A stretch of 8,981 bases of DNA from Thermoanaerobaculales bacterium. Lineage in GTDB: Bacteria > Acidobacteriota > Thermoanaerobaculia > Thermoanaerobaculales > Sulfomarinibacteraceae. The notes under the pieces are model-generated. The model had not been told where the DNA came from, ran no database searches, and saw only the letters and a list, made by a program, of their open reading frames with translations. Location of the stretch: assembly GCA_025456385.1 (NCBI GenBank), contig JALOKS010000092.1, positions 1 to 8,981 of the forward strand, in the 5' to 3' direction. Of this stretch, positions 1 to 5,595 are shown piece by piece. The translations under genes and the position numbers were made by a program. Position 1 is the first letter of the stretch. The number at the start of each line of letters is the position of its first letter.

Positions 1-289
1 TGCGACCCCCTCGACCACGGCCACGATCGCTGCCGGAGGCGAGTTCACACCTCCACCAGCTACTGACCGACGGAGACGACCCGGAGGTGACCAGGCCACG
101 ACCCATACGCCGTGCATCCGGGCACGGAGACGGAGACGGGCACGGGTCGCAGCCATGGCCTCCATTCCATGCAGTTCGGGATGATCCGAACGTTCAAAGG
201 TTTTCGATGAGAGCCTTGATGTTTTCGGGGTGTCGGGAGGAGAAGTTCAGACGTGTAAGGTTCCGACGTGCTGACGATGAACGGCCCAC
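1..289. other. Region without a convincing gene (left edge)
   Basis: No reading frame here looks like a real protein. The frame of the broken TPR gene runs through it on the minus strand to a stop at 60-62, but translates as Arg/Gly/Pro-rich shadow sequence. The region holds a hexamer repeat at 119-142. It also holds a small inverted repeat: GTTCGG at 174-179 and CCGAAC at 186-191, around a 6-base loop, about 100 bases past the ancestral TPR stop. That hairpin has no T-run after it on the minus strand, so it is only a weak terminator candidate. Confidence 0.5.
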
Positions 290-2954
290 CTAGTTGACCT
301 GGCGCTGCTCGGAGAGGCTCGACAGCCGATCGGAGACGTCGCGGTAGGCGGGGTTGACGGCGAGTATCTCGGCCAGGATTCCGTACGCCTGCTCGCTGTC
401 CCCTGCGGCCTCGTACGCCACCGCGAGGTCGTAGCGCAGCCCGAGGCGAGCGTCCTCGGAGATGTCCGGGGCGACCAGGGCCTTCTGGTACCAGCTCGCC
501 GCCTCCGACCACATCCCCTGCTCCTGGAAGCACACGCCGATGATCGAGAAACTCTCGGATGGCCTCGGGCAGGAGCCCCATCTCGCGGTAGGCAATCCCG
601 AGGTTGAAGTGCGTGTCCGAGTCCTCCTCGGACAGCTGCTCGGCGACACCCTTCTGGAACTCGCGAAACACCTCTTCGAGGAGCGCTTCGCCCTTGCCGC
701 GACCGGTGGCCTCGTCGACCATGGCCTCCTCGGCGGCGAGCTCGGCCTCGAGCTCTTTGGCGAGATCGATGTACTGCTCCTCGTCCGCGAACAGCTCCTC
801 GGCGCCCTCCTCGACGGTCTCGACCGGCTCGAGGAGCACGCCGACATTCTTGAGCTGGAGCCGGCGCCGCACGACCTCGGGGTCATCGGGATGCTCCTCC
901 TCGAGCCTCGCGAGCACCCTCGCCGCATCGTCGAAGAGCTCCTGATCGATGAAGAAGTCGATCTGCTCGAGATCGCCCATCGAAGGGCCGACGAAGCTGT
1001 CCGTGATCTCCACCAGCTCCTCGGCGGCCTGGGGCGCGGGCACGACCGGAGAGCTCGGAGGGTGCTGCGGCGGCGCCACCGGGGCTCCGGGAGCCGGGCC
1101 GAAGTCGACCGCCACCTCTTCCACCAGGGGTTCCGGGGTCTCGACGACCGGAGGCGCCCCTGCGACAGCGACCGGGCCGAGCTCGCCCTCCTCGACCTCG
1201 ACGACCTCGATCAGATCGCTCTCCTCGTCGACGAACTCGATCGCCTCCGGCGCCTCGATGACGCTTCCGCCGGAGCTCGCCTCCTCGTCCGCGAGCGAGC
1301 CCCTTCCGGCAAGCAGCGGCCGACCGTCCCCGAGCTCGGGGATCGCGGCCAGCAGGTTCGCCACCTGGTCCTCGGTCCCCTGCATCCGGTGGTGCTCGAC
1401 CACCGGGAGCGCCATCGAGACCGCCGCCTCGCGGTCGCCGTGCTCGGCGTACAGGAGCGCCAGGCGGCGCCGCGGCTCGAGCTCATCGGGGCAGAAGAGA
1501 ACCACGTCCTCGAGGTGGTTGATGGCCTTCTCGACGAGGCCGTACTTGGCGAAGACCGAGGCCTCGGCCAGGCGCTCCTCGAGGTCGAAGGCCTCGGGGG
1601 CCGAAACTTCGGCGATCTTCGCTGCCGGCGGCTCCGGGGCCGCCGGCTCGAGCGACCGGACAGGCTCCGCAGGCGGCTGCGGTGGGCGCGGCGGCGTTGG
1701 CTCGAGCTCGATCTCCTCGATCACGCCGTCATCGTCGACTCCGTCGATGACCGCGATCTCCTCGGCCGCCTTGAAGCGGTTCTCGTCAACATGGTGGAGC
1801 TCCGCAAGGCGCTTGCGGAAGAGCTGGTTCGCCGGGTCGATCTCCTGGAGCTCCAGGAACAACCGTTTGGCGGCCTCGAGCTCGTTGTTCTTGAAGTAGC
1901 TCTCAGCGAGCGCAGCCCGCAGCGTGAAGAGCGCCCTCTGGTCGTTCGATGGCCCCCAGGCCCTGACCGCCAGGCGCAGCACCTCCTGGTCCTCGGGGAG
2001 CTCCTTGAGAAGCTCCTTGAGAGACTTCTGCGCCGCGCGGTGGTCCCCACGCTCGAGCATCTCCCGGATCGTCGGGATCAGCATCTCGCGCGCCTCGCCG
2101 GCGTCGCCGGAGGACACCAGGGCATCGCCCATCAGGGCCCTGATCCGGGAGTTCTTGGGATCGACCTCGAGCACCTCCCTGGCGAGTGCGAGGGCGGCCT
2201 CCGTCTCCCCCATCCCGAGCCGGGTCCGCGCCAGGAGGATCTTCAGCTCCACCGAGTCCGGCGAGCGGTCGACCCCGAAGCTGAGAAACTCGAGTGCCAC
2301 CGGAGCGCGGCCGGCGTCGAGCAGGGTCTCGCAGACGCGGGTGAGGAACTCGCCCTCGGGGGGGTTCTTCTCCAGCACGTGGCGGTACAGGCGCTCCGCC
2401 TCGTCGAGCTTGCCGCTGTCCAGGAGCGTGGTGCCGAGACGGTTGTAGACGTTGATCGCTGAGCCGAACTCGCCGCGCCGCAGCAGCAGGTCGGCGAGCC
2501 GCAGGGCGAACTGGCTGTTGGTGGGGTCGAGCTCCACCAGCTTCTCGTAAGCGGCGATCGCCTTTTCGCGCTCGCCGTTCTTGACGTACCAGTCAGCGAG
2601 GATCTGGTACTCCCGCCTGGCCTCGACGGTCAGCTTGAGCTCGGCGTACAGACCGGCGAGGCGCTCGAAGATGTCGAGCCGCTGCGGGTCCATGCGCTGC
2701 ACCTTCTTCAGGATTGCGATGGCTTTGGGGAGGAAGCCGTCCTTCGTGAAGTGATCGGCGATCTCCTCGTAGAGCTCGATCGCCCGCTGCACCTGTCCGA
2801 CCCGGCCATAGAGGTCGCCGACCCGGTTGATGATGGTGGTGTCGCCCGGGAAGCGTTTGAGGATCTTCTCGTACTCGCGAATGGCCTGATCGAGCTTGCC
2901 CTTCTGGACAAGCTTTTCAGCGTCCTGCAGGACCTTGTCCCGTTTGACCGCCAT
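60..2954 (-). CDS. Large multi-TPR protein with acidic and Pro-rich linkers, frameshifted near its C-terminus
   Basis: Tetratricopeptide repeat protein, presumably a cytoplasmic scaffold: no signal peptide or membrane segment is visible. Start ATG 2952-2954 follows GAGGAG at 5-base spacing. Residues 1 to about 405 are near-continuous TPR helices, beginning VQKGKLDQAIREYEKIL. A Pro/Glu linker follows (about 410-455), then TPRs (about 458-540), an acidic and Pro-rich stretch (about 560-650), a TPR (about 668-700), an acidic segment, and a final TPR block from about 757. After Phe802 (codon 549-551) the frame is wrong. The remaining 162 residues to the stop at 60-62 are Arg/Gly/Pro-rich nonsense, while genuine TPR sequence continues in another frame from 547 to a stop at 290-292. 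An intact gene would span roughly 290-2954 and encode about 901 residues. Related proteins in GC-rich bacteria share the C-terminal block with the THYNLGIAYKEMGL-type motif. The client or partner is unknown. It lies 203 bases after rplS and probably has its own promoter. Confidence 0.85.
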   Translation of the reverse strand: MAVKRDKVLQDAEKLVQKGKLDQAIREYEKILKRFPGDTTIINRVGDLYGRVGQVQRAIELYEEIADHFTKDGFLPKAIAILKKVQRMDPQRLDIFERLAGLYAELKLTVEARREYQILADWYVKNGEREKAIAAYEKLVELDPTNSQFALRLADLLLRRGEFGSAINVYNRLGTTLLDSGKLDEAERLYRHVLEKNPPEGEFLTRVCETLLDAGRAPVALEFLSFGVDRSPDSVELKILLARTRLGMGETEAALALAREVLEVDPKNSRIRALMGDALVSSGDAGEAREMLIPTIREMLERGDHRAAQKSLKELLKELPEDQEVLRLAVRAWGPSNDQRALFTLRAALAESYFKNNELEAAKRLFLELQEIDPANQLFRKRLAELHHVDENRFKAAEEIAVIDGVDDDGVIEEIELEPTPPRPPQPPAEPVRSLEPAAPEPPAAKIAEVSAPEAFDLEERLAEASVFAKYGLVEKAINHLEDVVLFCPDELEPRRRLALLYAEHGDREAAVSMALPVVEHHRMQGTEDQVANLLAAIPELGDGRPLLAGRGSLADEEASSGGSVIEAPEAIEFVDEESDLIEVVEVEEGELGPVAVAGAPPVVETPEPLVEEVAVDFGPAPGAPVAPPQHPPSSPVVPAPQAAEELVEITDSFVGPSMGDLEQIDFFIDQELFDDAARVLARLEEEHPDDPEVVRRRLQLKNVGVLLEPVETVEEGAEELFADEEQYIDLAKELEAELAAEEAMVDEATGRGKGEALLEEVFREFQKGVAEQLSEEDSDTHFNLGIAYREMGLLPEAIREFLDHRRVLPGAGDVVGGGELVPEGPGRPGHLRGRSPRAALRPRGGVRGRRGQRAGVRNPGRDTRRQPRLPRRLRSAVEPLRAAPGQLGGPFIVSTSEPYTSELLLPTPRKHQGSHRKPLNVRIIPNCMEWRPWLRPVPVSVSVPGCTAYGSWPGHLRVVSVGQ
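119..148. repeat. Short tandem hexamer repeat
   Basis: On the plus strand the units read CGGGCA, CGGAGA, CGGAGA, CGGGCA, then a degenerate CGGGTC. All share the core CGG, and the order of the first four is A-B-B-A. Read through in frame on the minus strand they give alternating Pro-Val/Ser-Val, a sign of simple-sequence DNA rather than protein. One further CGGAGA lies at 71-76. I see no regulatory meaning. Confidence 0.5.
290..547 (-). pseudogene. Displaced C-terminal end of the TPR protein (out of frame)
   Basis: This frame encodes 85 residues starting SIIGVCFQEQGMWSEAASWY and ending LSEQRQVN before TAG at 290-292. It includes a second TPR-like unit, YDLAVAYEAAGDSEQAYGIL. It is the natural continuation of the TPR protein, which reaches Phe802 at 549-551 in a frame one base off. 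No start codon or Shine-Dalgarno sequence serves it separately, so it is a severed C-terminus and not an independent gene. Whether the break exists in the living cell or came from sequencing or assembly cannot be told from the sequence. Confidence 0.8.
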
Positions 2955-3053
2955 TCACTCCTCAAGCGCGCCAGCCCGCTGTTGGGTCCGAGGCCGAACG
3001 CCGCCGCCCTCGAAGTGAACAGTGCGGGCTGGTCTGTCCTGATCCCAATCCAC

Positions 3054-3062
3054 ATGGTAACA
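3054..3062 (-). promoter_or_regulatory. Candidate extended -10 promoter for the TPR gene
   Basis: On the minus strand the sequence reads TGT then TACCAT. This matches the extended -10 pattern TGn-TAnnAT (4 of 6 to TATAAT). It lies about 100 bases before the TPR start, in the 203-base gap after rplS. No good -35 box sits 17 bases upstream. Read-through from rplS is the alternative source of transcription. Confidence 0.35.
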
Positions 3063-3157
3063 CAGGCTGCCAGCACGAGTTGCGGGCCGGTCTCCCGGCT
3101 CGCTCGCCGGCTCGGCAGGGCGTCGCCCGGGCGGTCTGCACGACCCGGACTGGGGGC

Positions 3158-3508
3158 TCAGCGGGCGCGGTCGCGCTCCCTGATGCGCGCCGCCTTGCCG
3201 CGCAGGCTGCGGATGTAGTACAGCTTCGCCCGCCGCACCCGACCCTGGCGCGCGACCTCGACGCGAGCGATCGAGGGAGTGTGGAGCGGGAAGGTCCGCT
3301 CGACGCCGATACCGGAGGAGATCTTGCGGACCGTGAAGGTCTCCGAGACGCCACCGTGCTTGCGCGCGACAACCAGGCCCTCGAAGACCTGAATGCGCTC
3401 TTTGTCGCCTTCCTTGAGGCGCACATGGACCTTGACCGTGTCACCGGGTCGGAAATCGGGGATATCTGTCCGCAGGTAGTCCTGTGTGGCTTCGCGAATG
3501 AGGTCCAT
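3158..3508 (-). CDS. rplS: 50S ribosomal protein L19
   Basis: Structural protein of the large ribosomal subunit, placed near the 30S/50S interface in known ribosomes. The 116-residue product is the usual L19 length. It carries the family's recognisable stretches: FRPGDTVKVHVRLKEGDKER, then FEGLVVARKHGG, TFTVRKISSGIGVERTFPLH, and the basic tail with RRAKLYYIRSLRGKAARI. Start ATG 3506-3508 (MDLI) is chosen because L19 homology begins there and GGGAGG lies 9 bases upstream. The open frame extends 27 codons further up, but those codons cross the promoter. In many bacteria rplS closes an rpsP-rimM-trmD operon. None of those genes is adjacent here; the gene sits alone with its own promoter and leader hairpin. 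Confidence 0.97.
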   Translation of the reverse strand: MDLIREATQDYLRTDIPDFRPGDTVKVHVRLKEGDKERIQVFEGLVVARKHGGVSETFTVRKISSGIGVERTFPLHTPSIARVEVARQGRVRRAKLYYIRSLRGKAARIRERDRAR

Positions 3509-3531
3509 GGCTGTGCGCCTCCCGTGCAAAC

Positions 3532-3552
3532 CGCGGGCCGAGACCGCCCACG
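3532..3552 (-). promoter_or_regulatory. Stem-loop in the rplS 5' leader
   Basis: The arms are 3546-3552 and 3532-3538. On the minus strand CGTGGGC pairs with GCCCGCG (seven pairs, one a G-U wobble) around a 7-base loop. It lies between the predicted transcription start (about 3554) and the Shine-Dalgarno sequence of rplS. Leader RNAs before rplS are known in some other phyla as protein-binding autoregulatory elements. Such a role here is inference from position only, since GC-rich DNA makes chance hairpins common. Confidence 0.4.
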
Positions 3553-3560
3553 GACGCGGG

Positions 3561-3589
3561 AGTATACACGCCTTGTCGCGCCCGTTCAA
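3561..3589 (-). promoter_or_regulatory. Sigma-70-type promoter of rplS
   Basis: Minus strand -35 TTGAAC (3584-3589) and -10 TATACT (3561-3566) are separated by exactly 17 bases. Each matches the consensus at 5 of 6 positions. The predicted start point is near 3554, giving a leader of about 46 bases before the rplS ATG. The -35 box falls just past the end of the upstream gene (stop at 3599), so rplS and possibly the TPR gene can be transcribed independently of the tat genes. Confidence 0.8.
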
Positions 3590-3598
3590 GGGGATAGC

Positions 3599-4210
3599 TC
3601 AACCGCCGGGGTGGAGCGGCAGCGTGTCGCCGCCGTCGCCCTCGTCGCCCTCCCCGGGCTCCGCCGGCGCGGGAACCCCGAAGGCGTGCGCCCGGCCCCC
3701 GAAGGGCACCAGCACCACCCTTCCGTGCCCGTCGAGCAGCCGGTCATCCGGCCACGGAGCACCGGCGGCGCCGAGGAAGGCCCGGAACCCGAAGGGCACG
3801 ACGGCGTCCTCGGGAGCGAGCCAGTCCGGGACCACGAGGTCCCACCGCTCCTCGTCCTCCGGCACCGCTCTGAACTCGAGCTCGGAGAGCGGCCGCGATC
3901 CGAGCGCCTCGCTCTGAGCGACCAGCTCCTGCGCCTCGTCGACCAGGCCCTCGAGCATCTCCTCGGCGAAGGACGCCACGAGGTCCCGGTCCTCGGTTCC
4001 GGAAACCTCGGCCGTGAGCAGCAGCTGGTAGGTGTCGCCTTCGAGCTCATCCCCGGCGAGGAAGTCCAACGCCAGCTCCGCGCCACTCTCCGTCGCTTCC
4101 ACGTCGTACGAGGACCCGTGGACCAGGTCGCGAACGACCAACGCCAGCAGCAGCTCCTCGACGCTCTGCGCCGGGAACCCGATCTCCCACCCCGCTTCCC
4201 AGGCCTCCAT
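3599..4210 (-). CDS. Hypothetical acidic protein downstream of tatC
   Basis: I do not recognise this 203-residue protein. ATG 4208-4210 is chosen because a full AAGGAGG lies 6 bases upstream; the frame stays open 17 codons further but without such a site. Codons strongly prefer G or C in third position, as in the neighbouring genes, which supports real coding. The product is rich in Glu and Asp, with no signal peptide or clear membrane helix. It starts MEAWEAGWEIGFPAQSVEEL, has an alpha-helical-looking middle (residues about 85-110), and a Trp/Pro-containing second half. The C-terminal tail of Gly, Glu, Asp and Pro is probably disordered. It lies 74 bases after tatC, behind a strong palindrome, and just ahead of the rplS promoter. 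Co-transcription with tatAC is possible but unproven. Confidence 0.75.
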   Translation of the reverse strand: MEAWEAGWEIGFPAQSVEELLLALVVRDLVHGSSYDVEATESGAELALDFLAGDELEGDTYQLLLTAEVSGTEDRDLVASFAEEMLEGLVDEAQELVAQSEALGSRPLSELEFRAVPEDEERWDLVVPDWLAPEDAVVPFGFRAFLGAAGAPWPDDRLLDGHGRVVLVPFGGRAHAFGVPAPAEPGEGDEGDGGDTLPLHPGG

Positions 4211-4216
4211 CCTCGC

Positions 4217-4223
4217 CCTCCTT
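4217..4223 (-). promoter_or_regulatory. Shine-Dalgarno site fixing the start of the hypothetical gene
   Basis: Minus strand AAGGAGG with 6 bases before ATG 4208-4210. It is the strongest ribosome binding site in the window and favours this start over codons further upstream. Confidence 0.75.
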
Positions 4224-4261
4224 GCATCGCGGGTCCCGCCGCGCCGGCTCAATAGTCGCAC

Positions 4262-4283
4262 GGGCGCGGCGCGCGCCGCGCCC
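4262..4283 (-). terminator. Perfect 22-bp GC-only palindrome after tatC, terminator-like
   Basis: All eleven base pairs of the palindrome match. It begins one base past the tatC stop. As RNA it could form a 9-bp all-GC stem with a GCGC loop. No U-run follows on the minus strand, so it is not a textbook intrinsic terminator. It could instead attenuate transcription or protect the tatAC mRNA 3' end. Because it is symmetric it could also be a protein-binding site. Confidence 0.45.
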
Positions 4284-4284
4284 C

Positions 4285-5064
4285 TCAGTCATCAGCATCC
4301 CGGGCACGGCCGAAGATCGCGGCCACCCCGATGCCCAGCAGGTAGAGCAGGATCATCGGAACGGCGAACACGGTCTGGGTCGCGATGTCCGGGGTCGGAG
4401 TGATCAAGGCCGCGATGACGAAGATGAGCAGGACCGCCCAGCGGAACCAGCGCAGCAGCTGGCGGGCGTTGACAATGCCGAAGCGGGCCAGAAAGAAGAT
4501 CAGCATCGGCATCTCGAAGACCAGCCCGAGCCCGAGCAGGATCTTCGACATCATCGAGAAGTACGCGGTGATCGTCACGACCTGCTTGAAGTCCTCGCCG
4601 ACACCAAGCAGAAATCGCACGACGAGCGGGAACGCGACCCTGTAGCCGAAGTAGCCGCCCGCGACGAAGAAGAGAGTCGTGAAGATGATGAAGGGCGCCG
4701 CGAGGCGCCGCTCCCGGCGGTAGAGGCCGGGCCTCAGGAAGAGCCACAGCTGCAGCAGCAGGAACGGCGAGGCCGCGAAGATGGCGGTCAGGAGCGCGAC
4801 CTTGACATAGAGCATGAAGGGCCCGGAGAGCTCCGTGAAGGCGAGCTTGTCGCCGGGGGGCAGCACATCCAGGATCGGCGCCTGGAGCCAGTGGAAGATG
4901 GTCGGGGCGAAGTACCAGCTCGCGAGGAAGGCCACGAGGAGCGCGATCACGCTGGCGAGGATGCGCCGCCGCAGCTCATCGAGGTGATCGAGCAGGGTCA
5001 TCCGCGGCAGCTCTTCCCCTTCGATCTCCGCCGGGCGCTCCATCTCGGGCTCCGCGGCGCTCAC
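4285..5064 (-). CDS. tatC: Sec-independent (twin-arginine) protein translocase subunit TatC
   Basis: TatC is the polytopic receptor that binds twin-arginine signal peptides and recruits TatA to export folded proteins across the inner membrane. The 259-residue product has the family's six hydrophobic helices. It keeps the expected conserved residues: HLDELRRR at 27-34 (Glu30), FLRPGLYRRER at 109-119 (Phe109, Glu118), the GYFGY segment at 137-141, FEMP at 183-186 (Glu184), and TPTPDIATQ at 222-230 (Asp226). Start GTG 5062-5064 overlaps the tatA stop as GTGA, implying translational coupling, with a GGGGAGGG purine run upstream. ATG at 5041-5043 (residue 8) is an alternative. The last residues RARDADD form a short charged cytoplasmic tail. 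Confidence 0.96.
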   Translation of the reverse strand: MSAAEPEMERPAEIEGEELPRMTLLDHLDELRRRILASVIALLVAFLASWYFAPTIFHWLQAPILDVLPPGDKLAFTELSGPFMLYVKVALLTAIFAASPFLLLQLWLFLRPGLYRRERRLAAPFIIFTTLFFVAGGYFGYRVAFPLVVRFLLGVGEDFKQVVTITAYFSMMSKILLGLGLVFEMPMLIFFLARFGIVNARQLLRWFRWAVLLIFVIAALITPTPDIATQTVFAVPMILLYLLGIGVAAIFGRARDADD

Positions 5065-5408
5065 GGCGGGCCGCCCTCCCCGCTGTGCGCATTCCCGTCC
5101 TCCGGCCCGGAGGCCGGATCGAGGACCTTCTTCACCACTGTCTCGACGGGGCTCTCGATGCTCCGCTTGAGGTCTCGCAGCTCCTTGCCGACGCCGCGGA
5201 TCCCCTTGAGGTCGCGCTCGACCTCGCGCACGTCCTCCGCTGCGACCTCGTCCTCGATGGTGCGCTTGAACTCGTTCGAGGCCCGCCGGAACTCGCCCAG
5301 CGCACGACCGATCGAGCGCCCGATCTCCGGCATCTTGCGCGGGCCGAAGAGCAGCAGCGCGACGACGAAGATCAGGATCAGCTCGGGCACGCCGAGGGTT
5401 CCGAACAC
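5061..5408 (-). CDS. tatA: Sec-independent protein translocase TatA/E family protein
   Basis: Pore-forming subunit of the twin-arginine translocase. The 115-residue product starts (M)FGTLGVPELILIFVVALLL, the classic TatA N-terminal helix. The conserved FGP (21-23), RKMPEIGRSIG and an amphipathic helix follow to about residue 45. A charged region predicted helical reaches about 95, then a short Gly/Pro/Glu tail. The Phe-Gly hinge and the RKMPEIGRSIG segment favour TatA over TatB. Start GTG 5406-5408 is chosen because homology begins there and GGGAGG lies 7 bases upstream. ATG at 5445-5447 would add 13 residues unlike any TatA. The stop overlaps the tatC start by 4 bases. No separate TatB is visible, so a TatA-TatC two-component system is possible. 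Confidence 0.94.
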   Translation of the reverse strand: MFGTLGVPELILIFVVALLLFGPRKMPEIGRSIGRALGEFRRASNEFKRTIEDEVAAEDVREVERDLKGIRGVGKELRDLKRSIESPVETVVKKVLDPASGPEDGNAHSGEGGPP

Positions 5409-5415
5409 GCCGGTT

Positions 5416-5421
5416 CCTCCC
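5416..5421 (-). promoter_or_regulatory. Shine-Dalgarno site fixing the GTG start of tatA
   Basis: Minus strand GGGAGG, 7 bases before GTG 5406-5408. It settles the start at the point where TatA homology begins, not at the upstream ATG. Confidence 0.75.
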
Positions 5422-5430
5422 GTCGCGACG

Positions 5431-5436
5431 AGTATA
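5431..5436 (-). promoter_or_regulatory. Candidate -10 box of the tatAC promoter
   Basis: Minus strand TATACT, identical to the rplS -10 box and 5 of 6 to consensus. The position 17 bases upstream falls inside the heptamer array and offers only CCGAAA (3 of 6) as a -35. Initiation near 5424 would leave a leader of about 16 bases, just enough to include the Shine-Dalgarno site. Confidence 0.5.
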
Positions 5437-5445
5437 CCGGCACAC

Positions 5446-5477
5446 ATTTCGGATTTCGGATTTCGGATTTCGAATTT
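5446..5477. repeat. Heptamer tandem array ATTTCGG between tatA and the protease gene
   Basis: Plus strand units ATTTCGG (5446-5452, 5453-5459, 5460-5466), then ATTTCGA (5467-5473), then a partial ATTT. It is AT-rich against a very GC-rich background and sits in the divergent intergenic gap, 10 bases upstream of the tatA -10 box. It is not a CRISPR array: units are 7 bases with no spacers. It resembles in kind the heptanucleotide short tandem repeats described in some cyanobacteria, but the motif differs. Confidence 0.8.
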
Positions 5478-5542
5478 CTGTGTCGTCGTGTCTCGAACGT
5501 CTTCTCCTGTTTCGGCGGGAGTGATCGGAGCGGGCCCCGGGT

Positions 5543-5548
5543 TACACT
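5543..5548 (+). promoter_or_regulatory. Weak candidate -10 box for the S41 protease gene
   Basis: Plus strand TACACT (4 of 6 to TATAAT), about 48 bases before the chosen ATG. No recognisable -35 lies upstream, so this is a guess from position. Confidence 0.25.
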
Positions 5549-5562
5549 GGACCGAATCAATG

Positions 5563-5580
5563 GGCGCCGACCAAGGCGCC
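5563..5580 (+). promoter_or_regulatory. Hairpin in the S41 protease leader
   Basis: GGCGCC at 5563-5568 and again at 5575-5580, separated by gaccaa. They form a 6-bp all-GC stem with a 6-base loop. It ends 6 bases before the AGGAG ribosome binding site (5587-5591). It could influence translation initiation, or be a direct-repeat protein site, since each half is itself palindromic. Confidence 0.35.
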
Positions 5581-5595
5581 GGTGACAGGAGTCAG

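Noticed and set aside
1..156. Minus-strand open frame from ATG 154-156 running off the left edge
   Set aside because: It is Arg-rich through the hexamer repeat, with GGAGG only 2 bases from the ATG. A GTG at 46-48 also has a ribosome site too close. A gene start at the edge cannot be excluded but is not supported.
87..293. Plus-strand open frame of 68 codons
   Set aside because: Its GDGDGHG stretch comes from the hexamer repeat, it has no ribosome binding site, and it resembles no family.
462..2462. Long plus-strand open frame of 666 codons
   Set aside because: It is antisense to the TPR gene and its Arg/Leu/Asp-rich translation has no domain structure. The minus strand shows clear TPR repeats.
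3095..3110. Hairpin after rplS as an intrinsic terminator
   Set aside because: It has only a 5-bp stem (CCGGC/GCCGG) with no T-run, in a GC-rich stretch where such stems are expected by chance.
3080..4255. Plus-strand open frame of 391 codons
   Set aside because: It is antisense to rplS and the hypothetical gene. It crosses an unmistakable L19 gene and its promoter.
5065..5445. Upstream extension of the tatC frame
   Set aside because: It overlaps tatA in another frame and translates as Arg-rich shadow. The GTG overlapping the tatA stop fits the TatC start.
4222..5595. Upstream extension of the S41 protease frame (458 codons)
   Set aside because: It is antisense to tatC and tatA with low-complexity translation. 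The protease's membrane anchor and ribosome binding site define the start at 5596.
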